A stretch of 64,000 bases of DNA. It comes from Elysia crispata (taxonomy: Eukaryota > Mollusca > Gastropoda > Plakobranchidae). Where the stretch lies: positions 200,001-264,000 of the forward strand of contig JAWDGP010002216.1 of the NCBI GenBank assembly GCA_033675545.1. Direction: 5' to 3'. Below are positions 11,716 to 29,111 of the stretch, in pieces. Each line of letters starts with the position of its first letter. Positions within the stretch are counted from its first letter, which is position 1. The position numbers and the translations under genes are program-made. The notes below the pieces were generated by a model, which did not search any database, had not been told where the DNA came from, and was given only the letters and a program-made list of their open reading frames with translations.

Positions 11716-12002
11716 CTCTTCTTCTTCTTCTTCTTCTTCTTCTTCTTCTTCTTCTTCTTCTTCTTCTTCTTCTTCTTCTTCTTCTTCTTCTTCTTCTTCT
11801 TCTTCTTCTTCTTCTTCTTCTTCTTCTTCTTCTTCTTCTTCTTCTTCTTCTTCTTCTTCTTCCTTCTTTTTCTTCTTCTTCTTCTTCTTCTTCTTCTTCT
11901 TCTTCTTCTTCTTCTTCTTCTTCTTCTTCTTCTTCTTCTTCTTCTTCTTCTTCTTCTTCTTCTTCTTCTTCTTCTTCTTCTTCTTCTTCTCCTCCTTCTT
12001 CT
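11716..12002 (+). repeat. (TTC)n microsatellite of copy B, interrupted
   Basis: About 287 bp of TTC with interruptions: TTCCTTCTTTTTC near 11,862-11,872 and CTCCTCC near 11,989-11,996. It is homologous to the 1369-bp tract of copy A by its shared right flank (TGGC-ACTGTTTTC), but about one fifth as long and less pure. Confidence 0.96.
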
Positions 12003-12612
12003 GGCGACTGTTTTCCTCAAGATATTTATGACAAAGTCCAGGTACTGTCATTACTCACTACAACACTATGCTGCCTCTAAAGAAAATTTGGAGGATCTTG
12101 ACGCCATCTCCTAAGATTCTGCCCCCCAAATCAAGTAGGAAAATCAATTAGTCTTCAAAGTGTTTCCGTCGCTGTTTGAAAGACTTCCCTCTTGCTAGAA
12201 ACTAGACCTCCAGCTCTCCTGCGATGTCGTGCGATGTCGTCTTGTGAAGTCCTGTGGGAAGTTTGTAGCCTTCTGATTTAAAACGCCGAGTAAAGGGAAG
12301 TGGAGTCGAGGACGTGAAGCTTCTTTGAAAAATCATAGAGAAAAAGCAATTTATTTTCAAGTGAAGATTTAATTTGAGGCAAGAGTGAAAACGGCTCTTT
12401 TTTCTTTTAACCTTTGCCACAGACGAATGAGAGACAGAAGAAAAAAAAGAAAATTGCCCGGAGTTCTTTTTGCTAAGAAATCAAATTAATGTACCGTCTG
12501 ATTTGCTGAAAGTGTTCTAAAGTTGTCTTTTTTGACACTAAATAGTGATTATTGTTGTCAAACCAGACCAGGTGTTAGGTGCTATAGATCTGAACATGCG
12601 TGTAAGAGAGCT

Positions 12613-12637
12613 TTCTCTGTCTCTCTGTCTCTCTCTG

Positions 12638-12712
<75 letters not shown>

Positions 12713-12775
12713 ATCTCTCTCTCTCTCTCTATCTATCTATCTCGCTCTCTCAATTTTATATATCTCTATCTCTCT
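12613..12775 (+). repeat. (CT)n array specific to copy B
   Basis: About 160 bp of CT with CTGT and CTAT interruptions. The matching part of copy A (about 2220-2265) holds only a short pyrimidine-rich stretch. Confidence 0.92.
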
Positions 12776-13255
12776 TCTTGTGCATCTCTTGTACCATGGC
12801 CTTGATTTCATTTTTTTTTTCACTCCAATATGTCTATGTATTTCAGCCTTGTAATTTAAGTATGGTCAGCAAGGTAATTGGTTATCTAATATCTGATTTT
12901 TTGCACATAAATATTGAATTAAATGTACGTTTGGTTACAAAGAGCTAAACTTAAGAGCGACGCAATTCATCGAAACAAAAAGCAAGTCCTTGAAAAATAC
13001 AAACTCGATCCAATTTTGCTTTTATTTATTTTTTTTTTTTTAAGGGCAATGGAAGGAAAAATGCCTAAGGCAGCATAATTTGGTTTAGCCTGTCTGGTAG
13101 TTGGATTTAGGAAGCAGTCTTCGCTGAGACTGATCTTTTGTCCTGAGTGTTAAAATTCAAACTTGTTTACTAACATCGTTATCGTCTCTGTGTGTATCAG
13201 AGCAGCAACGATTTTCTCTGGTCAAGGTCTCTGCTTAGAGATTATTTTAAGTGTC

Positions 13256-13256
13256 A

Positions 13257-13346
<90 letters not shown>

Positions 13347-13368
13347 TTCTCTCTCTCTTTCTCTCTCA
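13256..13368 (+). repeat. (CT)n array specific to copy B
   Basis: About 110 bp, mostly pure CT. The matching part of copy A (about 2640-2662) reads TTTCAAGTTCTTGCTCTCTC, a probable seed of only a few units. Confidence 0.93.
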
Positions 13369-14100
13369 TATGATGTTTTAATCATTATGTATTATTGAAA
13401 TACAATTAATTTAAGCTAAACGTCCTGCTCTTCATTGAAATTCAGATAAATACAAATTCAGAAAATACGCATTTTAAACTGATCAACGCATTTGAAATCT
13501 TTCTTCGTTTGTTATATCAAGCAACGAAGTGAGCTCGTATTTTTTTTTTAAATAAAATTAAATATGTAAAAAGACCATTTTGGGTTTTATATAAGGTTAA
13601 TCATCCAACCCATCGATGTACGCCAGAATTGCAGCTGTGGAAAAGCGCATCAGTGTATGGTTTGTTTTTTTACAAATGAAAGTTAAACGTAAAATCTGCA
13701 TTTATTTAATGTTCGTCATTATTGGACCAATTAAACAAGTTAGACGTTTTGCTCGGTAAATAATTATTATCTACCTCATGAGTAAGTGTAAAAGATATGA
13801 TATTGTTACACTTTAGTGAAGTTTCTGAACAGACATCGCCATGGTTCTGCATTTTTTTTTTCTGTTTGCTCTCTATGTTTTTTTCGAAATCCGCGCTTCT
13901 GAATAGGAAGTTTCAGGAGAAAAAAAATGGTCATATAACAGTCTCCTATTTTTTTCATTGTTCCCAAAGCAGTACATCGTGGATAATGATGAAAAAGAAA
14001 AGTTAGCTAGTTTAATTTTTTATATAAATCCAAAACTATATTTAGACCCTTTAAAATCCTAATTCTCTTGGAAAAACCTGAACGCTCGTCAGGCACTTCA

Positions 14101-14103
<3 letters not shown>

Positions 14104-14138
<35 letters not shown>
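14104..14138 (+). repeat. poly(T) run
   Basis: About 34 consecutive T within copy B. Copy A has no such run at the matching place. Confidence 0.9.
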
Positions 14139-14141
<3 letters not shown>

Positions 14142-15143
14142 ATTTATAGCTTTACAATGAGCGGTTAGACGTATCTTTAAAAGATTACGAAAATATAGAA
14201 TCAGTTATTTTCTAGTGTTAGAAATTGAGAGAGGTAATAGTTTGATTTCGAAAGAAAATAAAGTTCAGATGGTTATGATCATATTTCTTATTGAAAGTGA
14301 AATATATTAATCCATGATTTTGATTACGTTTCCAGACATTGCAGCACTTTAGTCTGATTAAGAGTGGCGTGCTCTATTGAGGCAAGGAATGGTCCCGAAG
14401 AGGGACCCATAAGTTAGTTTACGAATTGTAATGTAGTGCATGTTGGATTTTTTTTTTGTAGTTTCTAATTCCTTAAGTTTGACAAAGAATTTGACGCCGA
14501 GTCAGCAACCTTCCAAGCTACATATTGTTCTGGATGAGTGCGGCTGACCTCATCAATAGTATTCCAGCCATGAAATGAATCTGGACTACCTTATTTTCAG
14601 TTTAACGCTGTAACACTTGAACTATCTGGCGCCCTTTAGCAGAATAAGATGTCTTCTCAAATTGATTTTAAAAAGATAAAAGGCGCATATAGTCTTAAAT
14701 GAGTAAATAATTATTTTATATTGAACAAAAAAACGAGGAGGAGACACATTTGAACAAAAAACTGGAAGAAACTGGATATGTTTTATAGCTTCTGTTTGGA
14801 AGAAATGTTTTGTTCTAGCCAACTCTGTATTTGAAATGCTGAGAATAGTGTGTTAAAGTTTTTTGAGTCACCAAGAGAAAAGGCATGGAGACATTTCAAA
14901 TTTTAAATTGAACAAATTTGAATTTTGAAAAGGCATAGTGTTATTACTTGCTCTTCCATTTCCCCTCTATGAAAATAATGATGATTGTGTCATAGCAGTA
15001 TTCACGTCGAATCTAAAATAATCTATTTTTCTTTATGATGACATTAAATTTGTTAATAATGCCATGAACCAAGGAGTTGGACACAACGAAATTGTGGTCC
15101 TTGTTGCGGAAGACGACGAGACAAAAGGGAGTGGTGCAATTTG

Positions 15144-15316
15144 TTTTTGATTAATATCGTATTGACTGGAGTAGCCGTTGAGAATCTTGTTAGAGTAAGA
15201 GAGCTGGCTTTCTTATCATCATCCTCTGTCATTGTTTGGCGGGAGTCAGCGAGAATTCGGAAATACGCATGCATCTTGCAGCACCCTCAAGCTATGGATC
15301 TAAGCCTTGTCTTCCT
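15144..15316. other. highly conserved core shared by both duplicate copies (copy B)
   Basis: Partner of 5541-5713: 173 nt, about 96% identical by eye, no indels. Both strands are open across it in this copy, but the proteins are not recognisable and the frames are not maintained beyond the core in copy A. Confidence 0.55.
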
Positions 15317-16159
15317 CCATTTTAAGATATTTAGTTTCAAGATTTCCATGGTAAAATATTGTCAGCTCTGAGAGACGTTAAAGAAATTGCGGTGTTTATT
15401 ATTGTGTCATGCTCCTATTCTGCTTTATCTATCACATTTCAATATAACTTCCTCACTATTTCTAGGTGATGCTTTGTTTTGACACGTCGTAACATTAACA
15501 ATATTTTTTTTTTACTTTCTGCGAAAGAGTTTTGCTGTTGTATGTTTTATGTAATTTGTTTTCATACATCTCTTTATTTCCTGCACTTCCAACGTCCAAT
15601 TTTCTCACCCTTGAAGTAAGTTTAGCGTTCATTAGCCCTTGTTTATGAGAAGTAGTAGAAAAATCTGTTTTTTAGCTCTTTAATATTAATTGGAAATAAA
15701 TAAAGGGAAAAAAAATACTATATTCATATTAATGGCATGAGCTTTATGTAGGGTCTCATGTAAGAATATATACTTTACGCAAGGAAAGAAAGGCTTAAGC
15801 CATGCAAAAAGATTTGATTAAATTTTGTTCAGCTCTAATATCCAAATAATTAATTTCTAGCTAATCTGGTGCAAGAGAACCTTTACAATAAGCCTGGTCT
15901 GTGGATATTCCCGATGAAACAGCTGACAAAGACTTGGAGAGAAAAGCTAATCTGATAGGAAATCTATCCGCCCATAATTCTTTGCGCTGCACTTTAGAGG
16001 ATTGTAAGAGTTAAAACTGATATTATCTTGTGACATTGGAAACGATAAGGCGAAATTGTTTTAGTCTAAATCTAGTTTCATCATTGGCGAGAATTGTTTG
16101 AAAATTTTTCTATAAATTTTTTAGGTTTTTTTTTCTTTAATAAAGAGTAGGAAATTCGA

Positions 16160-16160
16160 T

Positions 16161-16200
<40 letters not shown>

Positions 16201-16330
16201 TTGTTGTTGTTGTTTTGTTTGTTGTTATTTTTTCGGGGGGGGGAGGGGTGTTGTTGTTTTTTTACTTTTGTTTTGTTTTTTGGTTGTTTTTTTTTTTTTT
16301 GTGTGTGTGTGGTTTTTTTTTAACTTTTTT
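16160..16330 (+). repeat. (TGT)n and T/G-rich tract
   Basis: About 17 TGT triplets (16,163-16,213), then alternating T- and G-runs and a short (TG)n. It lies just beyond the right end of copy B. Confidence 0.9.
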
Positions 16331-16471
16331 TTATCTCTTAAAGAAATTACTTGTCCGATATAAATTGAATCTGATAAAGCTATGATTATATAACAGGACT
16401 GTAAAATATACTTCTGAAATTTTTTATACTCTGTCAATACAATCATTCATTTTTTTTCTTTGCTCAAAGTA

Positions 16472-16477
16472 GGTCTC

Positions 16478-16564
<87 letters not shown>
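16472..16564 (+). repeat. (CT)n microsatellite
   Basis: About 92 bp of CT with one CCCT interruption. Confidence 0.95.
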
Positions 16565-16569
<5 letters not shown>

Positions 16570-17530
16570 AAAAAGGATTGAAAGTGTTGCTAGATAGCTA
16601 TTTTTAGTGAAGGTTAAAAAGCGGCCTAAAAGGAAATTCAGGATATTGAACAATTTTCTTGAATCTACCATTGGTCACTGGCTACACAAAAAAAAAACTA
16701 ATATACTGTTGTTTATGATATTTTTCTTCGAATTTTATATGAAATGTTACCGCGGAAAAGTCCAAATTCAAAGCGCTTCAGAAGGATTCCCAAATTAGCT
16801 ATTCCTAACTAACACACCTTCCTATAATTTTATTCGTAAATGAGCTGTTTTCTCATTAGAGTCCTAGAGATTTAGGGAGGTTAAATAATTTAAAGTTACT
16901 TTCCATGAAATGAAGAATAATTACCCACATCCAAAGAATAATTATCGGGTTTTTTTTTTTTACATCACAGAAAATATGTTTCGAAAAATGAAGCTTGGTG
17001 TCACTTCTTGGAGAAAAATTTGAAACCTCTAAATTTTGAATGTTTTTTTATTTATCTATTTATTTATTTGTTTTGACCATCTTCACATAACAACAATCGA
17101 AAGCAAGACGCGTACGAGCCCAAACAACGAGACGCAAACGCATTTAGCTATGTCATCTTTTTAGAGGAGAGCAAATTCTAAGACGTCTCAGTAGAGAAAT
17201 ATACGCATAAGCCAATACGTCTTCATTCGATTCCTTTACCAGATCTCGCCTTGACAATAAAGCTCTAGCTCCAGACGTATTCAATATTCAGCAACACTCT
17301 ACAGGTTTCCAAGAGGAAAAAAAGATGCCCTGGCATGAAACGTCTTTATATTTAGAACAATGAGGTCCTCACACATTTTTTTTCCACAAACTGTCATTCT
17401 TTTGTTTTCGACTGAGCGCGCAATTGCATTGGATGTTTGCTGTGGCACGCCCTGAAAGATGTAAATTCCAACCTTGGCTTTATTTGAACTTGTTTGCGTA
17501 ATGCCCCGTGTAAATAAGGACAGAAATTCT
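16565..17530. other. unique sequence, no gene seen
   Basis: AT-rich DNA with scattered T-runs. The short open frames (16,607-16,798 plus; 17,299-17,535 minus) carry no recognisable motif. Confidence 0.4.
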
Positions 17531-17550
17531 TGCATGTTTTCTTTCCTCCA

Positions 17551-18110
17551 ATTGTTTTTTTTTTTTTTTTCGCTTTCTTAATCTTCTTGTTTGTGTGGTG
17601 TTGTTGTTTTTTTTTTTTTTTTGTTTTTTTTGTTTTTTTTTTTTTTCATTTCGTCCAAGTTTTTTTTATGTTTAATGTCTGTGTTTTCTTACATCATTTT
17701 TCCCTTCTATTTAAAATAACAAAAGTATAATTACGTTGAAGTATGAGGTGGAAGAGGGGGGTGGGGGGAGGTGACAGATCACATCGATCAAACCAAACTT
17801 AGCTGTTACAAGGCTGTTTGCAAAGTTCTGCATAGACTGTATTTTTCCTTTTTTTTCTTTTTTTTTTTTTGCGGTTTTTGTTTCCTTTATTTTATGTTTA
17901 ATTGTGTGTGTGTGTGGGGGGCGGGAGAGTGTGTTGGGTTTCTGTTGTTGTTGTTTTTTTTTGTTTTTGTTTCTTTTTGTTGTTGTTTTTTTGGTTTTTT
18001 TTTTTTTTTGCTTTTTTGTTGTTGCTTTTTTGTTTTGTTTAGTTTTGTTTTGTTTTGTTTTGTTTTTGCAGGGGGAAAAAAGGGGGGTGGGGCTTTATTG
18101 ATTTTTTTGC
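17551..18110 (+). repeat. T/G-rich low-complexity region
   Basis: Long T-runs separated by TTG, TTTTG and G-runs, including (TTTTG)n at about 18,033-18,066, TGTGTG and GGGGGG. The Phe/Cys-rich frames here are artefacts. Confidence 0.9.
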
Positions 18111-19990
<1,880 letters not shown>

Positions 19991-22900
19991 GACATCGTTA
20001 AAGAATTGGCGAAAGGAATACGCAGACCAAGTATTAAGCAGCTGAGAGGACTCCTTACATTCTTAATGGAATCAAACGTTTAATTTGACTAATCAATAAT
20101 TATACTGGACGTTTGATGGTCATGTCTGGACAATCTATCCTTTCCAACTGGTGAAGGCATTAACTTTCCAAACGAAAAAAACCGTCCACATAAAATGGAG
20201 TGGTGTTTGCCTTATATTAAGATTTTAAAATGTTTAACATTTTAGGGCCCAGTAAACACCCAAATCGCACACGCAAAATGTTTCTCAAACCTGACAAAGG
20301 CTGCCTTCATCCAATCGAGGAGCTTGGTGTGGAGGGCGGAGAAGAATATTCCAGCCAGCTATCCAAAGTAACCATCCTCAGCATCGTGATATTTGAGAGA
20401 AAAAAGAATGCAAAAATATTGGTTTGAGGACAAATATGGTCCATGTGCCCAAATGTCATTGAAGTTAAATTTTTGAGATCTGTATTTAAAATACTTTGAT
20501 CTGTGATGATTGAATCCAAGTTAATACACATTTAGACATGAATATCTCCCTATTTCAGGATCAAGAACAAATTAATCACATAGTTATTGTTCACAGATGT
20601 AGAAAGTCACTTAAGATATGAGAGTCAATACAGGGGCAGATATTGTCAATGATCATCCCCGTATCAGTTTTTCCTAAGAGCAAATCTCAGCATGAACACT
20701 GGACAACTAAAACTACCCATAAACTCAACAGATTTTTTTCAACAAACTTTCTAATCGCTTTAATCCAATTATATAATCCCACTTTATAATCTTGATAACT
20801 TCTGCTCGGGAAAAGTGGCATAGGCTTTTTTTCGGAGATGAGAAAACAAAGTTAAGATTTCCATTCCAAATTCTCTGATAAGTGAAATCTCTGATCTCGT
20901 TGAGTAAAAGACTACTCTGACACAACGAGCCTTGACAATCGGAGACATGTGTGAGAGGAAAAGTAGAGCGGTCAGACCACCGCCAGACTTTGATTGAGGG
21001 AGATGTGAAATGCAAGCTTCTTTTTTTTTATTTTGGGGTTCCGATGTGAGTTGAGATGAATCTTAAAGTTGGTAAATGCACTTCCAGAAATTAAGCGCTA
21101 TCTAAAAATTTATCCAATGTTTTGATGATTAATACGGATATCTGTTATTACCAACCGAGTCTAAAAAGGTGTAGATTTTTTCAAAAATGCTAGATATCAC
21201 TTTTTTCGAATGTAGTGTAATAATTATCCTAAATCATTTTCCTACTTTAAACCTTTGTTGAATTGCAATTGAATCCTAGTAGCTCACACCTATCGAATGT
21301 CTCTCTTATCGTAGGAATACTTCACCGAGTTCCATTTATTTCAGCTGATCTGGAAAAGGCTTTCGGTGAAATAATTACCCTTTGAGACACGTTGTCCAGA
21401 ATTGCTGTTCTGTCTCTGAATATGGTGTTTCGAAGCTGCTGCCACATCTCTTTACTCTACAGTTATATCTTTTATTCCCGTTTTAAATGCATTCATTATT
21501 ATTTTAAAGCTTTAAAATCCTGATTCCCCTAAATGAAAATATCAAATTTAGATATAGATTTTATGACATTTAATTTTAGTCGCACAATAGCTTACATGAA
21601 TAAACAGGATAAAGTGGCATTTAAAGAGCGTCGGATCTGGAATTTCTTTTATCAAAACGTGTCTTTAAATTTTTATTTAGTATAAAGTCCGGTTAACAAG
21701 AGGAAAATGAATAGCTAACCTTATTTTGAAAAATAAGCTCCTTTACTATAGTTAAATGAAATTATCAGGAAGTATTTTGATAAAAATTGGCTCTTTGTAT
21801 GTTAAGCTTCCTTAAAAGGATTTTCTCTAGGGTGAGAAAATACTAAACCAATTATTTTAATGAATATTTAAGTCTGGCCCCTTGAAGCGTGAATAGGAGA
21901 GGGACGAAGTTTAAATTATAAAGATGTATTTGAATCGTGTACAACAAAATAAAACCATGACTGTTAGGTCTTGGTTGATTGTTATTACTTTAAAATTTGG
22001 AATCATTGGGTAGATTAATGAAAAGAACCAAAGAGCTTGGAAAACATGATAAATTAAAGATTGAAATGGAAAAGAAGTAAATGCAGACAGAAAAATATGT
22101 TAGGCTGTGTTTGAAGGAGAGCTGGGCTATGACCCTGGATTTTTTTTTATTTATGTAAGAGTTACGCCAAGGAACCACACGTTCAGTTTTTTTCATATTA
22201 TATTTTGGAACATTAAACTGGTTCATTTAGTAGTTTAATAATATTGTTTATTTCAGTTTGCAATAGTTTTCTTTTGAGGTTTTTTGGTTTTTTTTGGTTT
22301 GGTTTTGGTTTTTTGTTGTTGTTTTTTTAGCCTTATCTTTTAACGGCATTCTCTCCTAAGAGGCAGCTATGAACTGAGAAGGTCTATGCAGTTTGCTATA
22401 GATAATTATAATTAAAAATATTCGAGAAATGTTCATAGCCAGTTGAAATTTCTCTTTCAAATGATATTGAATACATTGATTATTTATTATTGATATAAAT
22501 TTTAATTGGTTTTTCAAATATTTTAATATTTCATAACAACAAAATTTGATAGATTTTTAAACACCATAAGAAGTGCGTTTATAGGAAAGGATTGAAATTC
22601 AAAATGAGTTTAACAATTATGGGTTAATTTTTTTCTAGATTTTAAATTCAAGCCTGGCCAACTTTACGAGATTTTACCCTGTATCACCCAGAAGGGTCTG
22701 GAACGATGAGAGTACAACCTCACCCACTGGCTGCGCATTTCGAACAAGTAATAAAATGACTGTAGATCTCCAAAATTGTGTTTCAACTTAATGGCTTTGT
22801 CTCTCCACACTCGGGCCAAAAGACCCATGCCGTGATCGCTTAAAAGTTAAAAGTGTTGAAAATCCTCTAAGTCTTCTTCGTACTGAAATGAAAGAATCTC

Positions 22901-23354
22901 GATTGAGCCGGGAAGACAAACAGATTGGCAATTATAGATAACAGGAATCGCTTGACTTACAGAGTCGACAAAAGCGCCTCAGAAGATAAGAATGGTATTA
23001 TGGATGTGAATGAGGGAGGTCGGGGGGGAAAACCTTAAAGGCTCTAGCAAATGGTTTGATGACAGTAAGAGGTCAGTAATCTTAAAAGTAACGATATGCG
23101 CATATTTAAAGTGGAGCTAAGTTGGTCAAATTGAAGATTCAGACGTGCTAAGCTTTCAGACAAACATCATTAATCTTCGGCTGAAAATTTCTATTTCTGT
23201 AGACTCCCTTGATAGGGGCAGGGATCAGTGTGTGCAAGAGCTGACCATGGAGTGGTCATCCGGAATAACCAATTTTTCTGATGATTTAAGTCAGAATCAT
23301 TATTTTAGCTCAAAATTCTACAGCTCTTGAAGTAGGATAAATTATGATGGTCAC
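19991..23354. other. long unique region, no gene seen
   Basis: 3.4 kb of AT-rich sequence. The longest frames (20,725-21,015 minus, 96 codons; 20,230-20,427 plus; 21,990-22,226 minus) show no recognisable family or paired splice sites. A segment of higher GC at about 22,660-22,830 is unexplained. Confidence 0.4.
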
Positions 23355-23369
23355 AGAAGAGAGATTGTG

Positions 23370-23386
23370 TGGAGAGATTGAGAGGG

Positions 23387-23421
<35 letters not shown>

Positions 23422-23451
23422 CTGAGAAAGAGAGAGAGAGGAGGAGGAAGA
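23370..23451. repeat. (GA)n microsatellite
   Basis: AG/GA dinucleotides with GGAG interruptions, then GAGGAGGAAGAGG. Its orientation is opposite to that of the CT tracts to the left. Confidence 0.9.
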
Positions 23452-26400
23452 GGGGTGGGGTAAAAAAGAAAGCTTTTCACATTCAAAGAAGATAATTTTT
23501 GTAGGAATTCAAGTCTCAGAGGTAAGAGGATTTCATATCATAAATGAGTTTAAAATTGGTGGTATTATTAGGCTTACAAAGTGTCTGTTACGAGAGAAAA
23601 TTAATTTAATCTTAGGATGCAGTACAAGCTGCTCGAATTTTTCAATTTTTTTTTATAATAATTTAAATGTAGCAACAGGTCAAGTTAATTCATAATGACA
23701 TCATTTCTAATTCTATTTGCTCAAATTCGAGGTTGATTCCTGATTTTGCTATTCAATATTGGATAGTATATATCTGGATGTATCACCGATATCTGAAGGC
23801 AGGTGCTCAATGCTTAGCCCATAAAACATACTTTTTTTTTTTTTTTTTGCAACTATGTATTAATGTGAGCGATTGAATATATTTAATAGAGAACTTTGTT
23901 GAGAGTTACGAATGTTTAATTTCCGGGTAGAGATATTATTATGTTTTGTTTTTTTTTGTTGTTGTTTTTTTTTAAGTCTAAAGGGGTAGAAATAAAGTCC
24001 ACCCATTAGACAATGTTGCGGATATTGTTGTTTTTTTTTTTGTTTTTGTTTTTTTTTTTGTTTTTTTTTGTTGGTTTTTTTTCTTTTTTTTGTAGAAACC
24101 TAAGCTGATTCAATTTTTAAATTTGTTTTTAACGAAAGTAGTTATTCATTATTTTGACGTTTACTGATAGGTAATGAGATTAGTACTGTAATCATTAAAA
24201 GTAAACGCAAGCACTTTACCTCGCATAATGCAAAGAAGAAAATAATGCAGGGGGGCTTGCGGTCGTTAATATCAAGAAGGAGACAGAGGTTTTTTTTTAA
24301 AGCTTGTTATTTTTTTCCTCATTATTTTCAAAACTACATTTTTATTGTATTTTATTTTTTCATTTATTGTCGATTCGTATTGAGAAATGTCTCAGGTAAT
24401 CTGGTAGTCTTCCAATGCAGACAAGAGGTTGAATTAAGGGGACTTAAGCAGCCATTCAGCCATTATTTCATTTTTAAAGATTTTCCTTTTCGGTAAGCTG
24501 AGCAGAATAATTGGTTGGCACAGCCAAGGCGATGATTCAGCAGATAAATGAGATTTGGCCAGCAGAGCAAACTGAAACGCTTGCAGCAATTCTCAGAAAG
24601 TGGTTTTTGCTGTTCTATGCTTGATCTCTTAATCTAGAAAGAATTAATCGTTGCGGGAAAACTCAAGCGCAATATATTGATTGAGACGTGCGCGGGCTTT
24701 TAATTCAGGACGACCCTTAAAATGGTGCTGAATTTCAAAGATATTTTATCATTGTGAACTTCTATCACCAGCTCTCGGTCCATAAATATAGACATTATTG
24801 TGAACGCTTCCATTGTCTAAGGCATTACAGTTAAGATCGTCCTCTCTATGTTATCAATGGTACGATCTTCTTTATCGTTTTCATTATTTTCATCATTATC
24901 ATCATCATCATCATCATTATCATGAGCATGATCATCTGCATCATCATTATTATCATCATCATCATCATAATCATTGTTATCGCCATTAACATCATTATAT
25001 TAACATTAGTCTTCATTGAACATCATCTTCATTACCGTCACTATACTCGTTCGTAGTATTGTCTTCAGTGCGTTTTAAAAAATCCTCCTCGAGTTAGAAT
25101 AAATTGTGCCATCATAATCTGCTATGTATCTTCAGCGGTTTAGATTACAATATGTATTTGTCCCTCTTCTTTTGATTATCAAACTATTTTTTTTAATCAG
25201 TGCATCCGTTTTCGTAGTCATTATTATCGCAGTAGTTCCATTATTATTTTTCTCAATCTCCATTCTGTTTTGCCTTCATTTGTGATTCTATTTACTATAT
25301 ATTTGGGTAATATCAGTTTTGGATTGCAACGTTCTTAGTTACTAAACAACTTTGAATTTTCCATGGGTATAAATCGTTACATTTATATTTTCTGAAAGCT
25401 TTACAATTGTTATATCCCTCCATACAGTCATTGTTTTCCTTGCTTTTCTCAATATTGATTGCTTCGCTCCTTTGTTTCAACAGCAACTAGATTTTTTAAG
25501 ATTTCACATTCAATTGTTTTGTTTGTCAAAAACGAAAACGGCTTTTGGTTTATGTTGGAGATAAATTAATTGATCCTAAAGTTAATTTTGAATTTAAAAG
25601 AAATTGTCCTATTTCTCGGGTTAATAAGATTGTGATTTCCCAAAAAAAGTTCGCCCAGTTCTGCTTCAAATTAGAAGCAACACCAGTCTGCAGTGAGGAA
25701 TCCACACGTTCAATAGCTCCGACAATGTTACCAACGCACAGAAATGGGCAAACTGAATTCGCAGAATGAAAGGTAGCACTAGCAGTAATATAAAATGCGC
25801 AAAGATTTTTTTTTTCAATAACATACTCTACAAGTACAAGATAAGCCTTGGGATGTATTATCATAAGAAAAATTATGCTTCTGTGCTAGAGCCTAGTCAC
25901 AGCTCATGAGTTTAACTATGTAGCTTAACACTGTCTGAATTGAAACTGAATCGTACATCTAGATTGGTTTGAGATTGATTCCAGAGGTTTTGAAGACATC
26001 CTCTACCCTATCTTCCATGAAATTAATGTTTTTGGGGAGCAGCTAATATTGTTAAGCTCCTTCAATGTATTTCCCCTTTTCAGTCTCTTTTCCTTTCTCT
26101 TGATGTGAAGCCCTTAAACTTCTTTTTAATGTTCGTCGACTCTAGGTTTTCCTTTCTCGGCTCTTTGTAGGCAAAATCGCATTATTTATAGCCGTCTTGC
26201 ATTAAGTAAACACCTTGGTACCGAGACGTTGGTGGATAAGGATCCTGTGATCAAATAAATGGCGAGCGGGCACTGGGCAGAGGGCAGTAGTCGCACCCTT
26301 AGGACTACACCTCTGTCCTAGTAGAATAATTGCGTTATTCGTTCCCTTGGCTCATAAAATGTACATTAGGGTCTGTAAACCTTACGAAGAGTAGTAAGTC

Positions 26401-26620
26401 TGAGAGAGAGGCGCGGGAGAGAGAAACAGACAAGAAGGACGACTTGGAACAAGAGTAAAGAATGATCTGCGTATGTGTCAAACAATATATCAAAGACAAC
26501 GCTTTTTTTCCCCGAGTTTTTGTTTTCTCTTGATTTGTATTTCCTCATGTCTTGTAACTTTTTGTTTCATTAATGATCGGCAGTAACCATTTTCAGGGTT
26601 AAACAGCCTTTTTTTTCTTT
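23452..26620. other. unique region with T/G runs and an ATC-rich stretch, no gene seen
   Basis: It includes T/G low-complexity at 23,943-23,972 and 24,028-24,092, and an imperfect ATC/ATT triplet region at about 24,885-25,010. Open frames (24,245-24,496; 25,545-25,769 plus; 25,550-25,864 minus) are not recognisable. Confidence 0.4.
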
Positions 26621-26622
26621 TT

Positions 26623-26633
26623 AATTATTATTG

Positions 26634-26724
<91 letters not shown>

Positions 26725-26740
26725 CATCATTATTATCATC
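26623..26740. repeat. (ATT)n microsatellite
   Basis: About 115 bp of TAT/ATT triplets, starting with GTT variants and ending with ATC variants. Confidence 0.95.
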
Positions 26741-28327
<1,587 letters not shown>

Positions 28328-29023
28328 GAGCGTAATTAACAATGGCATGCATGTCAAAGGTTATAAAGCAGAGACATGTTATTGCTGCTCATAAATATCA
28401 AAACCTAAAAATGTGAACACACATTGTAATACATTATACTAAGTGTTAAAAAAACCTACTCCACAGAGCCCTTGTCCTCCAATTTTCTATCTCTTTAAAA
28501 ATGTATGTTTGTGCAAAACATGCTTACATCATGGGCATTCTAGCACAGGAGTCATTTAATATCTAGCATTGTATGTTAGCTTACCACATGGTCCTTTGAG
28601 GAGGCTGTGAAGAGGCTCCCCGAGGACCAGATTCGTGACTAGGGACAGCAGTGCAAACTTACAAGATACGGATAAACACTTTGCTATAAAAGTCTAACCT
28701 AATATTTTTAAGCATAAACATCGAATGGCAAAGTCAAAATCTAATTTTAAAAACAATTTCCCATAGATAGTCTGAAACTATAAAGTCTATGTGCACTGTA
28801 TATGGTTGTTGAGCAATGAGCAATATATCAAGTTTACGCCCACATTTTAGCCAACTCTCTTTGACTCTTTTGGTGTATTCAATTTCTCTGATGTCTTCGA
28901 ATAAGTCTGAACAAGTCTATCACACGTAAACATTTACTCACATACAGGACAAAAGATAAGATGAACGGAAAATAAAGATAATACAAAATAATCATTCTCT
29001 AAGCTCCTACTGAATTCACTAAG

Positions 29024-29030
29024 AATATAC

Positions 29031-29108
<78 letters not shown>
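29024..29108. repeat. (ACAT)n then (AT)n microsatellite
   Basis: A few ACAT units lead directly into about 65 bp of perfect AT. Confidence 0.95.

Positions 29109-29111
<3 letters not shown>

Larger units (their letters stand above)
12003..16110 (+). repeat. segmental duplication, copy B
   Basis: Collinear, same-orientation relative of 1624-6486 (anchors given in that entry). It lacks the mariner insertion and contains two CT arrays (12,613-12,775 and 13,256-13,368) and a T-run (14,104-14,138) that copy A lacks at the matching places. No gene recognised. Confidence 0.88.

Noticed and set aside
20725-21015. 96-codon minus-strand frame
   Set aside because: No family recognised. It could be an old transposon fragment, but I cannot support that.
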